Source: Pseudisothecium myosuroides (lineage: Eukaryota > Streptophyta > Bryopsida > Hypnales > Lembophyllaceae). Taken from it: a DNA stretch of 64,000 nucleotides. Each line of letters opens with the position of its first letter. Positions within the stretch are counted from its first letter, which is position 1. Both the position numbers and the translations under genes were made by a program. Below, in pieces: positions 62,060-64,000 of the stretch. The notes under the pieces were generated by a model. The model worked only from the letters and a program-made list of their open reading frames with translations. It did not search any database and was not told the origin of the DNA. Location of the stretch: the NCBI GenBank assembly GCA_951799445.1, contig OX637287.1, forward strand, positions 36,361,724 to 36,425,723. Reading direction: 5' to 3'.

Positions 62060-63303
62060 TTAACGTATGAAGTTATGGTTTTCAAAGATTCCATACCTAC
62101 CCACAAACTTAAACTCCTCATAACTTTTGACTCATTGATTGAAATTGAATGATTCAAAGCTTCCCACGTATATATAAATCTAAAGAACCAATTTTAAATT
62201 TTTATTTTTTTTAAATGTCATTTTTAAAGAAAATTTTAGAGCTGCCCGGGCTACCCAAAGTTCAAAGAAAATCACATATCATGCAATAACTTTTTATCTA
62301 CGTGGTCAAAAGTTATGAGAATTGTTGGGCCTTAAAGCTACTCCTTGGGCACATGTTGTGTAAAATTTTCAAAGAAAAAAAATAAAAACTCCATTTGTAG
62401 TGAGCTTCCCAAAATCGCTATGTTGCCAAAAAACGCAGCTTTTTCCTTTAGGGGTCAAGCTGAAATTTTAATAGAAGGTGGGGACTAGGAATATCTTTCA
62501 TGTGCACTAAATTTCATGACATTTCGAAATAGGAGTCAAAAGTTATGGCCTAATATGTTACTTTTCTCACTGGGCGGGCAGTCCGGGCAGATCTGAAAAA
62601 ATCACTTTTTTCAAAAATAAAAATTTGAAATTGGTTTTCTAGAGTTATATATACGTGGAAAGCTCTAAATCATGCCATTTCGACCAATGAGTAAAAAGTT
62701 ATGAGGTTTTTTAGTTTGTGGGCAGTTACGGATTCTCTACTCTGAAATAAACTTTGAAGTTGTTTATTTCACTCAATTTTTAATATTTTTTGAAAAAAAA
62801 AATCATAGGATTTAGGTTGTTTATTACAACATTACAAACATTGGAATTGACATTTTTCAATTCCATAATTAAATTCTTAACAATTTAGTATTTTGGATCA
62901 TTCTCTACTTCTTTCTATTTACTATTTTTTTTGTATGTGTTGTACAATTCCAAATGATTTGAAAAATTTTAAGCATGTATCCAACTTGTTTAGGAAAAAT
63001 AATTCAAAGAAGCACCACCATTTTGGACATTTTTTCATACAAATGTGACCTTGTGAAGTGCAGCTGCCCTGTTTTTTGCAGGAACAAAAAAAGGATTTTT
63101 GCCAATTCAAATGCTAATATCTTCCAATCCGCATGGTGGAAAATTCTGAATTTTTTTTTTACATCTTCTAAAACTAGTTTACTATAAGATCCCACAGTTA
63201 CATGTGTCAAATTTTATTTTTTCAAGAATTTGGTACTTGTACTAAAAATGGCAATTTTTGAGTGTTTTCGGTGAAAACATATTCATAGAACTTTAGGGGT
63301 TAA
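62060..63303. mobile_element. Degenerate, compound piggyBac-like TTAA element
   Basis: The right end (ACTTTAGGGGTTAA, ending 63,303) and the preceding TAAAAATGGCAATTTTTGAG match the long subfamily. A second end-like sequence (CCTTTAGGGGTCAAG, about 62,446-62,460) lies inside, so this may be two copies joined or nested. The left boundary is eroded; my start is approximate. Body motifs (CATAACTTTTGACTC, CTGCCCGGGCTACCC) agree with the copy at 34,004. Confidence 0.6.
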
Positions 63304-64000
63304 GGGCAACATTTCAACATGATACTAAGTTTGGTATTCAATGCCTCTCAATCTCAAAAAGTTGTCATTTGCAGCTACGTACTTGCGAGGTGTATGTAGA
63401 TGTGTAGGAGTTGTGATTAGCCTTGGAATTCCAAGGCTTATTCAACGTCCAATGTAGAGTCGGTGCATTATGCACACGTGTAGTCTGCAATTGCATTTCC
63501 CAGTTTTCAAATTAATTTTATTAGTAGAAGATTTTGAATTGTGCAAGCCCTTGTATATGCTATTTCTATATTGTTGCACCTAACAAAATTGCATAATTTC
63601 CAACTACTCAATCCTTTGCGTAATATCAAGTCCTTAATACAATCAAAATAGAGAGATTTAGACATTTTTTCCTTGATTGGGACATGATATTGTGTCGAAT
63701 AAGTAACAATATTTCAAAAGGCTTTGTCTTTGTAGCACAAGCTTGCTTTTAGGTATAGCCCTATTCAAACTTTCTGACTTGTTGCTTCTATTAGTGCAAA
63801 ACCTCCTCATCAGCTTCTTGACTCTTCCAACTTGTGAATGTTGTCTAAGGTGAAAACACTCCAAAACTGTCCATGGATGCATTCCTCACAAGTCAGTTCC
63901 ATTGAAAGTGTCTTCCAAAGTGCCATTAAAATATTCCCTCAAATAATTGTGATTCATTGATTATTAGTCTTTTAGATTTTAATTCTATGATTAAGCTATG
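63304..64000. other. Intergenic DNA to the window edge, no gene seen
   Basis: Short open frames on the minus strand (63,658-63,882) have no known similarity. Nothing could be supported. Confidence 0.45.

Overview
The window is nuclear DNA of a land plant. It carries three split genes with GT-AG or GC-AG introns, all on the + strand, and about 34 kb of AT-rich, repeat-packed DNA between the first and second. Introns are short (mostly 100-700 bp), the genes are compact, and the intergenic DNA is dense in relic transposons. This suits a non-seed plant (moss, liverwort or similar), but the species is an inference; nothing seen fixes it.

Layout. (1) 686-15,973: a complete UDP-glucose:glycoprotein glucosyltransferase (UGGT) gene. 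I could assemble 38 exons with continuous reading phase, giving 1,653 aa. Five of its 37 introns start with GC instead of GT. (2) About 16-50.6 kb: a transposon island. It holds nine or more copies of a non-autonomous family with TTAA target sites and CCCCTAAAGG-type ends (piggyBac-like); an 8.5-kb Mutator-like element (17,178-25,710) with a 10-bp target duplication that splits one of those copies; tandem arrays; fold-back elements; two oppositely oriented pieces of a Ty3/gypsy pol gene; an unidentified decayed coding relic (39.2-42.9 kb); and a nest at 43.5-48.3 kb containing a 36-bp tandem array and an intact unknown 172-aa reading frame. (3) 51,254-54,619: a MYB-CC transcription factor of the PHR (phosphate starvation response) type, nine exons, 468 aa, behind a GC-rich leader. 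(4) 56,972-60,001: a NudC-type CS-domain co-chaperone, five exons, 413 aa. (5) 60-64 kb: intergenic DNA with a GC-rich patch, a 230-bp hairpin and another degenerate TTAA element.

The three genes have no evident functional link: ER glycoprotein folding control, phosphate signalling, and HSP90/dynein-type co-chaperone work. The most unusual material is in the nested repeats. Their insertion order can be read from the sequence: fold-back element, then TTAA element, then a 2.4-kb insert; and TTAA element, then Mutator-like element. Two repeat families carry palindromes whose two arms change together between copies. No RNA gene, CRISPR array or prokaryotic feature was found.
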